Shown: in pieces, positions 33,202-46,933 of the stretch
Numbering within the stretch: position 1 is the stretch's first letter
Layout: every line of letters begins with the position of its first letter
DNA from: Burhinus oedicnemus
Taxonomy: Eukaryota > Chordata > Aves > Charadriiformes > Burhinidae
DNA: 64,000 nt
Assembly: GCA_008921705.1 (NCBI GenBank)
Contig: VFFE01007653.1
Coordinates: 1,937,529 to 2,001,528 of the forward strand
Reading direction: 5' to 3'
Notes under the pieces: model-generated
Seen by the model: only the letters and a program-made list of their open reading frames with translations
Databases searched by the model: none
What the model was told of the DNA's origin: nothing
Program-made: the position numbers and the translations under genes

Positions 33202-34640
33202 GAGAAGAGACTGGCTCTGTTTAGGCCTTCATTAGTGCCTGTTCACACTTTCTCATGTGTTTCTGATAAATTAAGCTAGGTATTTTTATCTGAATACAGA
33301 TAAAAATCTTGAAATTAAGTGAAGAGCAATTTGACAAAGTACGATAAGGACTGTGTTTTTGTGGAAAAATTGCAGTCCAGACCTACTGGAGACTTACTTT
33401 TATGCACTACACAAAATCTTAAGTCTGGATAGCTGAACAAGCCTTTGTGCTACCTTGTTTTTCTGTGTATTGTCATACTAGATTTACACATGATTGAAAA
33501 TGGCAAGTTTCAATTAATCACATCAGCCAATAGACCTCCTAGAAGAAATACTTCAATTTGTGACAGTGTACAAGCCTAAAAAGCCAGCTTTAGTTGCTTG
33601 GAGCATCTTCATGCAAAAGTAAGACTGAAGCTTAGTATTCCAACATCTAAGAATACTTGTGTCATATACTTTTCAGTAGCTTGATTGACTTTCTGAATTT
33701 TGACTTGGCCCGTGTCCAGCTTACCAGACGTGCAAATCATGTTCATCCCCATTTAAAATTATAAAAATTAGACAGAGCTTGCCATGGTGTGCAAATAAGA
33801 AAACACCATGATTGCTTGACTCAGAATACTACTATATTAATTGGTATTATGCCTATGTTCAGATATGTGTGCACATGAACTATATAATAATTTGGCCTAA
33901 AAATGTGCCTTGCAACTTCATGCACAGCAATTCAGTTCCGTGTTCAAAAGTTTAACAATCCAGATAAAAACACAGATTAACAGTTATTTAAAGGCTTTGT
34001 ACCCAAATCACTGTCTGATTATACCATACCTCGCTGGTCATATAAATTGCCTTTGTTAAATAAGTGCACCTTTGCTGTATACAGCCTGAGAGGCAAGTAA
34101 TGAGATGTAAGTTTTTACCATTTTTCTAACTGCTCAGGAGAAAGGGAATATGACCTTCCTGATTGACTGCAACAATTAGTATGCTGTAAACTCACTGCTA
34201 ATGCTGCAGGACCTCCTTGAAACTGAAAGCAGCGAAAACCACAGCATTGAAGTCATTGAAGCTCTTGGAAGAAAAAACAAAACCTACACCCTGAGTTTGA
34301 ACATCACTGGTAGTATGTATCTATTAGCAATCATGAGCCACAAATAACATGTGGTTGTTAAAATTCCATACTTTTTTCTTATGTCTCACTTTTCCCCTGT
34401 GTATAGAGTTTGCGTTTAATTGAAGAAGATACATTTCTTGGAGACTGTTTCTACCAGGGTTTAAAGAAAAGTGAAATTACATTAAAATAAATGCCTTCTC
34501 CAGTGATAACTAGAAATTTGATGGCACTCTTGCAGATTTTTTTTAACCTTAATTTAGTCTAGTCAGCTTTCTAATCTGACACTAATAAAACTGTAATTCA
34601 AAACACTAAATGCTGTATTGTGAGAATAAAACAAGAGGTT
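33202..34640 (+). other. IL6ST: Probable IL6ST 3' UTR with poly(A) signals
   Basis: Sequence after the stop is AT-rich and non-coding. Canonical AATAAA signals occur at 34486-34491, 34584-34589 and 34625-34630, which would give a 3' UTR of about 1.3-1.45 kb. Longer UTRs cannot be excluded, since further signals exist downstream. No miRNA-like hairpin was identified. Confidence 0.5.
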
Positions 34641-37600
34641 TATTTCTCCTTCAGTAGAACAACTATGTATTTAAGATCACCTGAAACCTTTTGTGCTGTC
34701 ACCTCTGGTGCTGCTGTTCTGCAAAGCACTTGCTAAAGGCCCTGGAAAGGCAGGTGTCAGTATCATTTCAACTTCCCTTGGCCTTGTCTGCCAGCTTCTG
34801 TGGAAGTACAGGTATACATAAAAATGTTCACATGTGTCTTCTGCTTTTGTTAAAAAGAAATTCAATGCTAGAGTAAATTCATAAGATTAGCTCTTGAAGT
34901 CTAGACTATTTAAAACAGATAAAGAATGCAGAATCTTTAATAACATTTCCACAGTTCCTTTTTCCCAACATTATTTTTGTATCTGGGCACTTTTTTAAAC
35001 TGAAAGGCTATGTTGCAGCTTACTGTAACTACACCTTTCTTCAAACCAGTCCCCTTCCTTTTCTCTCCACTCCACCTCAGCACCTTCAAACTCCCTCCCA
35101 GAGGGCAAAGGCATAATGAAGACTATGCTGTCACAAGACAGCAGAGACCATCTTTCATTTTTTCAGAGGCTGAAGGAGCATTCCTTTATCAGAACACATT
35201 CCTCTTGGAAAATAATAGCTGTTACTTTACTGGGGGATAAGTCATCTTGTCTATGCAAACTTCATAGTGACTGTAGAAACCACAAGTAAAAGGGAAGGTC
35301 TCGAGCAGTGTGCGTGCTTATTAGAACTGCCCTGCAGCCACATGCATCTAATCCACCTCCTGCTCATCTCTGTAATACTGTGGGCCACAACCTGGCTACT
35401 TAATCTGAACATTGCTTCAGAGGCCTGGACTTTTTCAAAAACACGCTGATGGTGTCTTTTTTTTTTTTATTATTACTGGTTTTTGTGATCCAGTGATACT
35501 AACTTTTGATAGCCTATGTCATATTTGAGGGACAACTTCAGTTACTCCTAAAGTTGCTGTTTGCCTTTCTGTTGCGTAAAGGGAAGGCATTTTGTTCTCA
35601 GTTGCTGTTAATCACAGACCATTTCCAACCTTAAACAAAAAGTGTCAAGAGATTCTGCTTTTTAAAGGTCTGTGCTAACAAAAGCTCTGGCCTATCAGTT
35701 CTGGTATCCTTCTTTTTGTTTATGGGCCAGTGTTAATAAACTAACATCATCATATAGGAGTGTATCCTAGAGAGAATTCTGTCTGTTTGGCAGTTATACT
35801 CTGATCTTTCAGGCTTGTGCATTTATGTAGGGCTTAAATACTAAAGACTAAGCAGGAGATACTGGTGGGTGAACAGCTTGTAGAAGCCACAGTACATGTA
35901 ACAGGTTTACAGCTTGTTCATAAACCTACGTGCCAAATACTATATCATGCAGTGTTCAGGGTTTAACTCTATTTTGCACTTTGGATCATAACAATCTAAT
36001 TGTACGGAACAGTTGCATACAGGTTTTTAGAGTGTCCTTAATGTAATTGTAGCAGTCAACTGAAACTCTCTGAACTTGGCCCTGACATAGGAATTAAAGA
36101 TAAAGCTTCCTGCACCCCCCAGTAACTGTGGTGCACTTTACTAAGGCATTATTAAAGTAAAATCACACTTCAGCATTGACACTTTAATGTCCATCTTGAT
36201 TTCCTGGACTGGAATATTTCAGGTAGGGGTGGGAGAATAGTTGTAAAGACCTTGTTACTTTGCTGGCAGGAAGGGAGGCTAGTAGAAATATAAAGTATTT
36301 TTTCTGTATTAGAATGTTTGAAATATCTCGTAAGTGCAGGCTGGCTAACTGCTCTTCTGTTTAGAAGAAAAGTGAATATATTTCACTTCGTTTGTTGTGG
36401 TGGTTCTGTTAGAACAAGAGGTTGTTGGGGTTGTTTCTGGGGTGTGTTGGCTCTCTTTCAGGGCAGTTAGTCTGGGAATATCCTCGCCTACTGTAGTGAA
36501 AGTCTTGGGATTACGTTTCATACGCCCTACTGTAGTAAACTAAAGTGACTGTTAAGCCTTAACCTGGCAGCGCAAAGCACAGCAGAGCAAAATTTTTCTA
36601 AACTTCGTTCTGGAGTGTTTGTGACAAGCATGTGCCTATCTATGCTACAGCAGCCTAGCAAAATGCTAATTATCAGGACTGGAAAAATCTTTCACCCTGG
36701 AAGGAAGAGGGAGTTTGCACGCCGCGGGCTGAGTCCCATTCTTGGGCACAGGAGAAGCCCCATGGCCTGGGGTGGGGTTTGCAGCTTCAGCTTTGACTGT
36801 AAATCATGAGCACTGCCAGACGGTTAAAACTTACATTGGTGTCCTCGGTATGTGGGAATCACCGTGTTGATTTAACTTCAGTAATTGAACTTGTTTAATT
36901 AGTGCCAGGTCTTGAATGTGCAAGACCCACGTTGGTATATGCTGCCATGGTATTGACTTCACAGTGGGATCTGAAACGCCAAAGACTCTCAAATTGTTAA
37001 TAGTCAGCCCTGCTCCAGGACAGGCACATAATTTATGTGCATTAAGTGGGACTAAATATACCAGTTCATTTTCCCTGAGGCAGTTGTTGTAATTGAGATT
37101 AACTGTTACTGGGATACATTCCTTTAACTATGTTAAAAAGTTCTCCAGACTGATGGATTGCAAAACTTCATTAATGCCCTGTAATCTCTTGTCTGTTTGC
37201 TAGGATGGATACATACAGCCATTTTAAATTCCAAGAGCTGCTTTTAATGTTATTTGGAAGCAGTTCATAACAAGGGTTGAGTCTTTTGTCATGAAACAGC
37301 CATGTGGGAATTGGAGCCAAGCCCACAGTCTTCAGCTTAACTCTTGGTCCGGAAAACTGCAGTAAAGTGGAGGTATAAGTGCAAAAGTCTAGAGAAGGGT
37401 AAAATTAAGTATCTTGCATTGGACTCATAAATTCCCATTTCTCTTCCTTAAAAGTGAAAGAATCAGGTTTTTTTTTAAAAAAAAAAAAGCTAAAACACAT
37501 AAATGTGTTTGCTTTCACTACTGTTTCCTTTGTAGTACTTGTGCAATCTGAGCCATTTCTAGAAATGAAAGCAGTGCTGACTTAATGCACAAGGATGCAT

Positions 37601-39589
37601 TTTTGAGGCCACAAGATTTGATACAAACAAATTTAAAATTAATGACTAAAGGCTAGATCTCAATTGTCCACTCCCCCCTCCCCGTAATTTCAGTGCAGAG
37701 AGAGGGTGGGCAGTAAGTGCCTCCCAGAATGCAGCCTTAGCCAGTACTTGTGTTTATTTGCAAAGACAACCTTGATGGGGATATATGCAATAAAGTCATC
37801 GATACTCTGCAGAAGCACATTTCTGTGACAATAGGTGAAAAACACATATGGCACAACTGTCTGCAGTCGGCTGGAAAGCTCCACGTCCTCCTGCTCACAC
37901 TGAAGCATCTCCTGTACCCCGCACCGGCTGTTCTCCGGCGACTGCAGGCGTGGTGGATGAGCATTCTTTGTAACACCTATCGCTTTTCTTCATATCAAAG
38001 CACATTCGTTCATGGATCCAGTCAACTTGTGTTTTTTTTAACACACCAGTCTTGTTTACAGTGTCACATATGGCCTGACACTTTGATGCAGCGATGGATT
38101 TTCTAGTAACCAAGTGCTTTTATTTGGACTAAGGTCACTGAATGTTGCTGTGCAGATATATACATCTAGCTTAGCAGAGGCATGGGACATGGGGATAGAC
38201 ATACTAACAAGGAAAGTGCCTTGATGCTGGGTTGGATGGCTGGTGAATGTAAACATTAAGTCAAATTTTACTATGTACTTTAAGTAAGTATGGCTGATTA
38301 ACCTACTGGTAGTTTGAATGCCAGCTTTAAAGGGCTTGCATACTCCAGCCAGAGGTTAAACTTGTAAATTGCTGCATAAGCTGTCTCTGTGTGGAAATGT
38401 GTTTTAATACCAGTACACTATCTTCATTCTTTTGCAAGCTGCATGTTTATTGTCATATAAACTCTGCTTTCTACAATTTACTTTATGGTCAGTTTTGAAT
38501 GTCGTCGTCTTTGTTACCCAACTGAGCCTGAATGTTGCATTTGTCTAGTACATAATATACAAAAAGAAAACAAAACAAAATTCCATACTACCTTGTGTGC
38601 TGGAGTCAGTGTTTTGTAAGGGTGACTTAAGTAGTAACCACAGAAGGAGGAGAGTCTGGGTGCTACCTAATAGGCAAGAAATGGAGAGATTTTCCCAGAG
38701 AGATGTGACCATGGTATACCAGGACAAAAGGCTACCTAGTTGGGTATACTGGGCCAGTTCAGCAGCAGGTGAATGTGTTTTAGCCTTCCCTTTGTAATTG
38801 CTCCTGTAGATAGGTGTTGGCTGCAACTAGCTGGCCTTGGTGGTGAGACAAGTCACTGTCCCAGGGGCCTAGGTTTGTTCTGGCTGCTGGCCCTGGTGTG
38901 TATGTTTTGCCCTCCAGGGTCTCGCCAGGGGAAGGGTGTCTGTGTCTGCCTGCAGCTCCATGCACTGAAGGTGTAGGACCAGTGCTCCAGACAGGGTTGT
39001 TTAGGTTTGGTGACATTGGGAAGAAGAGTGTCCAAAAATCCAGTTCTAAGGAACACCATGGGAGTGAGGAGCAGGGTGTAATGCTGTGTACTCAGATTAC
39101 TTTCCAAGAAATGAGTAACAGTCTGGGCTACGTCTGACACTGTCCGCAGTCCCACCTAGGTTTGGTTCTTTTGTTTCTAATGGGTGGAGGGACCTTCACA
39201 GGCCTTTGGTGAACTTACATCTCATGCTGAAAAACCACAGTTGGATCTTCAAAGGATGGTCATATCCCTAAAAGGCTTCAAGGGTGGCACCTGAGTAAAG
39301 GCAGGTTCCCCATCCTGGCCGAAGTTCTGACTTGTGTAGGCAGACTTATGTAAAACTCAGGGGGTGGGGATAGGGGTGTTACATTATGCATCACCTCCAG
39401 CACCAAAAATCGTTTCTGTCACTACCAGAGAAGAGCTGTCCCGGACCCCTCATGCCAGTTAACGCTTTGGTATTAAATTAGGTGCAAATGTAACACTAGA
39501 CTGGTTTTCCAAAATGTTGGTTCACTGCACAGTAGTTCACTTACCACTATTTCACGTAAGGCCCCTGAAGTTTCTACAGGAGCGTATTT
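34641..39589. other. Intergenic or distal 3' sequence, no gene seen
   Basis: This AT-rich sequence lies downstream of IL6ST. Only short chance frames are present. There is a T-run at 35458-35469, a T/A run near 37470-37490 and a 17-nt palindrome 'gcacataatttatgtgc' at about 37024. No known repeat family was recognised. Confidence 0.5.
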
Positions 39590-41250
39590 TTTTTGCGCAT
39601 CCTCCTCAGCTGAGCTCGTAGCTGCTGAGCATCAGCACAGTCACGCTTCACAACCGCGGGGCAAAGCACATGCAGAAGAGGCAGCAGCTTCTAGCCTGCC
39701 TCAGTGCTGGCAGAGCCAGATTGCTTCCTGTAACTGTTAGAATAAACAAAGGAAATAAGGCTGGGCAGGAATGCCGGGAATGCCCTGATTTCCACAGGAA
39801 GCACATACTTGTGCGGTGTACACATCAGAACGCCAGAAGCTGCCAGGTTCCTGGGAACAGCTCTCCATCCCCACGGCCGGGGGCCAGCAGAGCCCGCGGA
39901 GGAGCTGGGGAGGTGTGTCCCTGTGTGCCATCCCTGGGGCAGCCCAGCTTTGTCCAGCCGGGACAGGCACTGGGCAGCAACACAGCACAGCACCTCGGAG
40001 CAACCGAGAGATGTGCAGGAGCCCTGTGCACCTCAGGGCCATGTGTTTGGAGGGCTGCTGGGGGACTGCAGCTTCACTTTGACCACTGATAATCATAGTA
40101 ACATCAAACCTCTGCAAAAGCATCTTAACGTGTATTTTTCCGGACATTTGTGCTGTTCATGATGGAGCAATCCAGTGCCTTCCTGTCTTCCCAGCAGTCT
40201 GCAACTACTATGAAATAACTGGCAGAGCCAAAATATGCCTCCCACAACCTACAAATAGCTGGGAAATCCCTGGCTCAGCCAGGGAGGCTGTGAGCACGAA
40301 TGACCCAACTGGGAGGTACAGGACGAAATTCAGACTCCAGGCCTGCCTGCAAAACGGAAACATACTGTGCACTGGTGTGCGAGACATCACCCTGGCTTTC
40401 CTTTTACGATAACACGTAAGTCACACTGCGGGCTTGGGCACTGAGCTGGGTCAGGGGCCAGTGACAGGTTTCACTGAGGGGTCAGCTCTGCAGGAGCCAT
40501 CCCCTAGCATCCAGCTGGTCCTCTGCAACTGCTGGCACAGCCCCTTATCCTGAGCGCACAATGTCGTGCCGCAGGTTCCGGGCAGCAAAACCCCCAGTAA
40601 AGCTCCTCAGAAAAACGCTCTTCAGGGTTGCGAGTGCCTGGGGCAGTCCTTAGCTCCAGGACGGAGCCCAGGGGCAGACACACGCCGGCAGAGCTAACGG
40701 GGGGGGGGGTTAACCCCTGGGGCTGGGGCTGTGGGCAGGAGGTTGGGCATCACCTGGGGACGCACCGTGCTGCAGACCCGCTGCTCTCAGCAGCACTCCT
40801 GGCCTTCCCGGTGCATTTCTGGGAGGTCCTGGGCAGCCCAGCGCCCGTTCAGCCCGCAGGGGCCACGCCAGGAGGTGGCAGCAACCTGCCACCTTTAACA
40901 GCCAGACAGCCTGACGGCTCCAGCCCCAGCTCCTACCCGCGGACAAATCACTCATGTATTTTATTTTTTAATATTTCTTTTCTGACGCTTTAGCAAGTCC
41001 CCTCGGTGTGCCTCCTGCCCCTCCCTTTTAAAGCTCTGGACCTTGTTTCGTGCCTCAGTCCCCCGGGATCCTGAGGGGGACGTTAAATCCGGACCTGCGG
41101 GCAGGCTCAGCGTCCCCGTGCCCGCTGGCACACAGTCCTGCTGGCCGCGCCCGCACAATAGCTGGTCCACACGAAACGGGCCCAGATTGCTGGCTCCTCG
41201 TCCCTGCGGGCTGACTAAGAGGCTGGGATTTGCTAATAACGAAGCCTGTT
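39590..41250. promoter_or_regulatory. GC- and CpG-rich intergenic stretch of unknown role
   Basis: GC content rises sharply compared with both flanks. CG dinucleotides are frequent, most densely at about 40560-41240. Many overlapping open frames of 60-140 codons appear on both strands, as expected from GC-rich DNA, and none shows a recognisable domain. It lies between the 3' ends of two convergent genes, so it is not an obvious promoter for either. It could be an orphan CpG island, an enhancer or a decayed GC-rich repeat. Confidence 0.4.
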
Positions 41251-44200
41251 CTCACGCATTGCTACAGCCTGAATCACTGCACCATCCGGGGAAGTAAGCA
41301 CCGCTGCCCCTCGTTTGTTGCCAATATACATTCCCGTGCACTTTGAAGACCATTTCTGGACCAGCCCTGTGGCAGCAAAACTCTTCCTGCTTGAACAGAT
41401 GCAGCTTTTTCCCCTGTTTTGAGGCAATTCAGCGTTAGAGAAAGAACGTGCGTGGCTGCGTGTGCATCAAAGAGCCACGAGGACCACCCCACCAGACACA
41501 CAGCCTCTCTCCATCACCACCGCGGGACTTGGTTATGGACAAGGCGAGGGTGCCGTTTTGGTATTAAGACAAATTTTCCTAGATGGCGTTACTGTAATAA
41601 CCATTAAAACATACGCTGACTGCCATTTATCATGGATTATGTGAAGCTTATGCAGTGTTGAGTCAGAGACACCTGAGGAGGCTCCTTCCTTCCCTCCTCA
41701 TCTCCCTCTCCCAGACGTTTGTCTAGACAAGCACTTGCTGATAGCCCCAGGACAAAAGCAGATACCTCCAGAGCCTGCCCAGGACCCAGCTCTTTCAGCA
41801 ATTCCCTATTATGCTCCATTTGCTGCATGCATTGGATACGCATCTGTTTGCTGGGTATCTTCCTTCTTTAAGTGAAACTGGTAACACTCCTGTGTCACAG
41901 AGCCTTTTCATTTTACTTATTAGTATAAATTGATGCAATTTAGATAGATAATGCATAGATACACATCTGTAAATGAAAGCAAATTGAATCATTCCTTAAG
42001 TATGAAAAATAAAGGAACTTGTATCAGCCTTTAAAATTAGCCTGAATGCAATGCAGGGAAAAGGTCAGACTCTGTGAGAGTGCAACATGTGGAGTAATTT
42101 AAATAAAAATGTCAACATAGAAACATCAAAAATAAACAAACACTGCCAGAGCACAAATTCCTTTAAAGGCAGTGAAACTGAGACTCATCCACAAAAGCTG
42201 GAGTAAGTAGAGATAGCTCACATGACTGTCCAGAGAGAAACTCTAGTTAGCCAGTCCTATCATTAAAGAAAAAATCAGTCCTTAAAAAACCAAACCTCAG
42301 CAGTGGAAGCAGAACAACCACAAGCTGGAGACAACGCATCCAAGAGTTTATCTGAGGACATGGCAACAAAAACCACTCATGACCAAGCAAGCAGGGGCAC
42401 ATGAGGGATTTTCCCTACACTCCTATCCCATATTGGGTGCAGCACTGCGAGCTCACTTTCACTGAGAAGTGAGCTACCTCACTTCTACCTTAAACTCGTA
42501 TCAGGAACCTGGGCCATGTCTACACACTAGCAGACGTACTCATAAATCCAAGCCTTAGGTAACTTCTCAGCAACTTGTTTGGTAGTTTTGCATTGAGACA
42601 GTCATACAAACCAATGGCACAAGGAAATTGTATGTCACTAGGGACATGGGGCTGGGGAAGCGGCAAAGTGCACAGGGAAGGTGAAGAGGGGTGGGAGGAA
42701 AGGATGGGGTCACCTCTATTTGAGATCAGGCATCTCCTCTCCTTCGCGCCCCAGTATATCAGGAGATGTAGCGGACAGCTTATATCCAGGATCATGATTT
42801 ACTTTATAAATACAGTACTTACTTACAGACAGAGAAACAGCTCTATGTGCTGGCAGAAAGGTGAAAATTAGCAAAACCTAAACTCCTGTGTGTCCATTTT
42901 CACCCATAATCATTCAACACTCCCCTGCTTCCTTCCTCTCACAGCTCAGACTGCATGAAACCTTGTTAGGCTCATAAACTGCAGATACCACTTATCAGAA
43001 GTGTAAAAGCAATTAAGCCCTTCTGAAGAGAAAAGCAAAAGCAGAAGAGGGCTGCAGTCCCTAAAGACAAGCAAAACTCAGGGCCTATTTGTGAGCCAAG
43101 CTATAAACCTGTAAAAAGACCACTGCAGATGAAAGCAAATGCAGGGAACGTGTTTGAAGGATCTGTAAGCTCATGGGAGAGAGAAGCAGACAGCAAAGGC
43201 AGCAAGCCATGAAGGCAGCTGGATATAAGTGTTTCTGGACAGTACACTAGTTATAAAAAAGCTTTACATTAAAAGACAGTCACCCACTGTTTAATTCTTC
43301 CTGTGTTCAGAGGAGTTTTGAACACTTTTTGTAAATAAAAACATCTATAGCTCAAAAACTATTAACGCTAGCATAAATTCCCACTTCTAAAAGGGCAAAA
43401 AACACAGACAGGAAAAGGAAACAAAAAGCCCTCCCAGCTCAAAAATGCCCCAGCTAACTGCTTGAGTTGAAGACAGTAACAGAAATACAACCTAGAGGCT
43501 ATGCCCAGACTTAGCAGACACTATAAGAAGATTCACTATGAGAAGCAGGTTGTGCTCATTTGGTGGAATGAAGGATAAGAAGCAATTTCTTGCATTGTCT
43601 TACATTAGGATGTAATTTACTATGGTATCATTTTAGAAAGACTTTCAAGGTCTTTTTTTTCAGAGTAAAGTGTTGGTTTTAGTTCAGTGATGTTCTAAGT
43701 GGGCATCCCAGAACATTTACCCTGATTATAATCTTATGGTGATTGTTTCTGACATCCCTGAATACTCTTGCGTAATCTTTCCGTGATTATAAAACATGTT
43801 ATTTCTTCATCAAACTCCATTAGACATACAGTTGCTCATGTAATGGTGAAAATTCTGCAGAAGTTACCCTTGACTCAGTCAGCACTGCACTCTGAAGATA
43901 GCAATGACAAAGCCAGGAAATCTAAATAAGGCTGCTTTCCTGAGAAATAAGTACCCGCTTCAAAACTTCAGTTCTTGAGTCAGACACTGAAATCTAGATA
44001 ATATAAAAGTTGGCTTAGCAAGCTTTCAGCAATGATAAAGCACTTGTAGGTCTTCAGTGTGGAGCAAAGCAATGCCCGAAAATCAAGACAATCTAAGAGG
44101 CTGAGAAAAATGCCGATGGCGGACAAACTACAATCAAACTTGAAAGTGTTCACCTTGTTACTCAGTGGGTCTAGTCAACGTTAAAACAGCACTTCTGAAA

Positions 44201-46028
44201 TACTAAAACACCCTATTACAGCATAGCTTCTTTGACTGCTTGAATTGCAAAACAGAAGCCCACAAGTCCAGGCTTAGATGGACTATTCTGTTACTGAGCA
44301 CCCGCCGGGCTGCAGCAACTCTTCCAGCACCCTCATCCCACATCCACCCTCCTCCACGCTCCCAAAACTCACCCAAATAATAACCCAGGACCCTGGGAAC
44401 GGACATTATTAAGCTATAGTTGGGGCAGCTTGGGGCAGCTCAGGGCAGCCTGTGCCCTGAGGTACTGATCTCTCAGGAAAACATGACTGGTTTGAAACTA
44501 TTCCCCTTTCTGTTTGGGGAGAGCATTTTCTACAAATGCGTTGTCTTTTAAGAGCTGAAGAAAGTAGAGCATAGGAATGGTCAGCTGAAATAATCGCTCT
44601 GTGTTTACTTTTCAAGTATTCTCTTTCAAGCAGAGCTGGGTGAACAAATCTACACCATATGTATACACATCTGTTTCTGTTCATGTTGTGATATTCTATT
44701 AAAAAAATCTCATTTCACAGAAGAATATCTTAGTCAAACATCTGTTCCAACTTTTGGATAGTCACTGCTCATGTTCATGTTCTAAGTTCAAAAGACCTAG
44801 GTAAAACAATAGTTTGAATTAAACAGCGAGGTGGCAGTGAAACTGTTACTCTTGGAAAAAAGGGCAAACAAAATAGTCACAGGAAAGCCTAGGAAAAGAG
44901 CAGGCAAATTAATCCAAGTTCACTAGAATAACTACATTTTTGTCAAATACTGAAAAAATAATTTCTGCTAAGTAGGGAAACTGTGAAAAAACCTGAAAGA
45001 CATAAAGGATTAAGAATACAGTATTTTGCTTAAAGCCTCCTCCTAAGTTATCAGACTGGGAAGCACATGTACACATAGAGGGTACATTTAGTATTTTGTA
45101 ATAAATGTGTTTAATAAACATTATGACTAAGAACAGTTCACACTACAAAGAGAATGCTTAATGTTTTTCTGTTGGCTCTATTTACAAATGTCATCGTTTG
45201 TATACAGGACAAAACAATTGCTTTGGGTATGTTCTATTTTTGAGCCAAGGGTAGCACATATTCTGATAAATAGCCCTACTACAAACGTACCGTAAGACCA
45301 CTGTATATTTTACTTCTGTCTTGGCAGGAGGCAGAAGAGGTTGCTATTAACAACTACCTGCATTTGAGAGAAGTCCACATACTTACAGGCTCAAGACTTA
45401 ACCTACACTGAGAATGTGCCCTGCTTCCTGCTATCAATATGGCAAACATTAACACAGCAGCAAAACAAGTCTTTCGCTATCTTTGCAGTAGATTTGAAAC
45501 TAGAGCAAAGCAACTCGGAACACTAGTTCAAATTAATACACATTTCAGCTGTTTACAAGCAAGTTTTATAGGCTCAAATCATTTATGGTGTATAAGCTCT
45601 ATGTGTTATTTCCAAGTAACCTTTAGCAGTGTATCTTACCTGAGTATGCTTAAGTTTTCTCACACAGGCCAATTCAGTGAAGAGAGGCATGCAGGCACAC
45701 ATGTGGTAACTGTGATCCCGTCTTCATGTAAAGTCTAACAACCGTTAGGGGGACAACAAAGGGGCCAGGGGAGAAATCAAAATGCCCCTACAAGCAATTT
45801 AAGACTAGCTGACAAGAAGCTCAGAACATGCAAGACATGAGTGTGTTGAGCTGGTTAAAAAGCATTAAGATAATTCTAAAGTAATTTTTGTGTTCAGAAG
45901 CGGTATGCATGGGTGTACCTACAAAAAAGTATCTAACAAGATCGAATTTCAGATCTCATGAAGTACGCAGTCCTGTCTGCCCTAGGAAGTAATTAACAGA
46001 GTGGATTATATCTAGACTACATCCTAGA
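41251..46028. other. Intergenic sequence, no gene seen
   Basis: Moderately AT-rich. It includes a short 10-bp-unit repeat ('ggggcagctt' type, three imperfect copies) at about 44421-44450. No coding or RNA gene and no recognised mobile element. Confidence 0.5.
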
Positions 46029-46933
46029 GGATCACAGAAACATTTAGGCTGGAAAAGACCTTTAAGATCATCGAGTCCAACCATAAACCCAACACTGCCA
46101 AGTCCACCACTAAACCACGTCCCTGAGTGCCACACCTACACGTCTTTTAAATACCTCCAGGGATGGTGACTCAACCGCTTCCCTGGGCAGCCTGTTCCAA
46201 TGCTTGACAACCCTTTCAGTGAAGAATTTTTTCCTAATATCCAATCTAAACCTCCCCTGGCACAAGTTGAGGCCATTTCCTCTTGTCCTATCTCTTGTTA
46301 CTTGGGAGGAGAGACCGACCCCCTCCTCACTACAACCTCCTGTCAGGTAGTTGTAGAGAGCGATAAGGTCTCCCCCTGAGCCTCCTTTTCTCCAGGCTAA
46401 ACAATCCCAGTTCCCTCAGCTGCTCCTCATAAGACTTGTGCTGTAGACCCCTCATCAGCTTTGTTGCCCTTCTCTGGACATGCTCCAGCACCTCAACGTC
46501 TTTCTTGTAGTGAGGGGCCCAAAACTGAACACAGTATTCAAGCTGCTGCCTCACCAGTCCTGAGTACAGAGGTACAATCACTTCCCTTGTCCTGCTGGCC
46601 ACACTACTTCTGATACAACCCAGGATGCTTGGCCTTCTTGGCCACCTGGCCACACTGGCAACTCATATTCAGCTGGCTGTTGACCAACACCCCATGCCCT
46701 TTTCTGCCAGGCAGCTTTCCAGCCACTCTTCCCTAAGCCTGTAGCCTTGTAGGGGGTTGTTGTGACCCAAGTACAGGACCTGGCACTTGGCCTTGTTGAC
46801 CCTCATACCCTTGGCATTGGCCCATCGATTCAGCATGTCCCGGTCCCTCTGTAGAGCCCGCCTACCCTCAAGCAGATACACAGTCCCGCCCAACTTGGTA
46901 TCATCTGGAAACTTACTGAGGGTGCACTCGATG
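46029..46933 (-). mobile_element. CR1 LINE, 5'-truncated, minus strand
   Basis: Read on the minus strand, this is about 900 bp of CR1. It starts in the RT C-terminal half and ends with the CR1 3' terminus at about 46029. The degenerate protein includes [18 protein letters not shown] and the [13 protein letters not shown] block, very close to the plus-strand copy at 12730-13479. Its upstream end abuts the 3' end of another CR1 at 46934. It is not intact. Confidence 0.87.

Noticed and set aside
39670..40162. Several overlapping open frames of 80-139 codons on both strands
   Set aside because: GC-rich DNA has few stop codons. The frames overlap on both strands, are rich in A, G, P and R, and show no known motif.
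42000..44500. AT-rich intergenic block searched for tRNA, miRNA hairpins and LTRs
   Set aside because: No cloverleaf, long hairpin or LTR terminus was found by eye.
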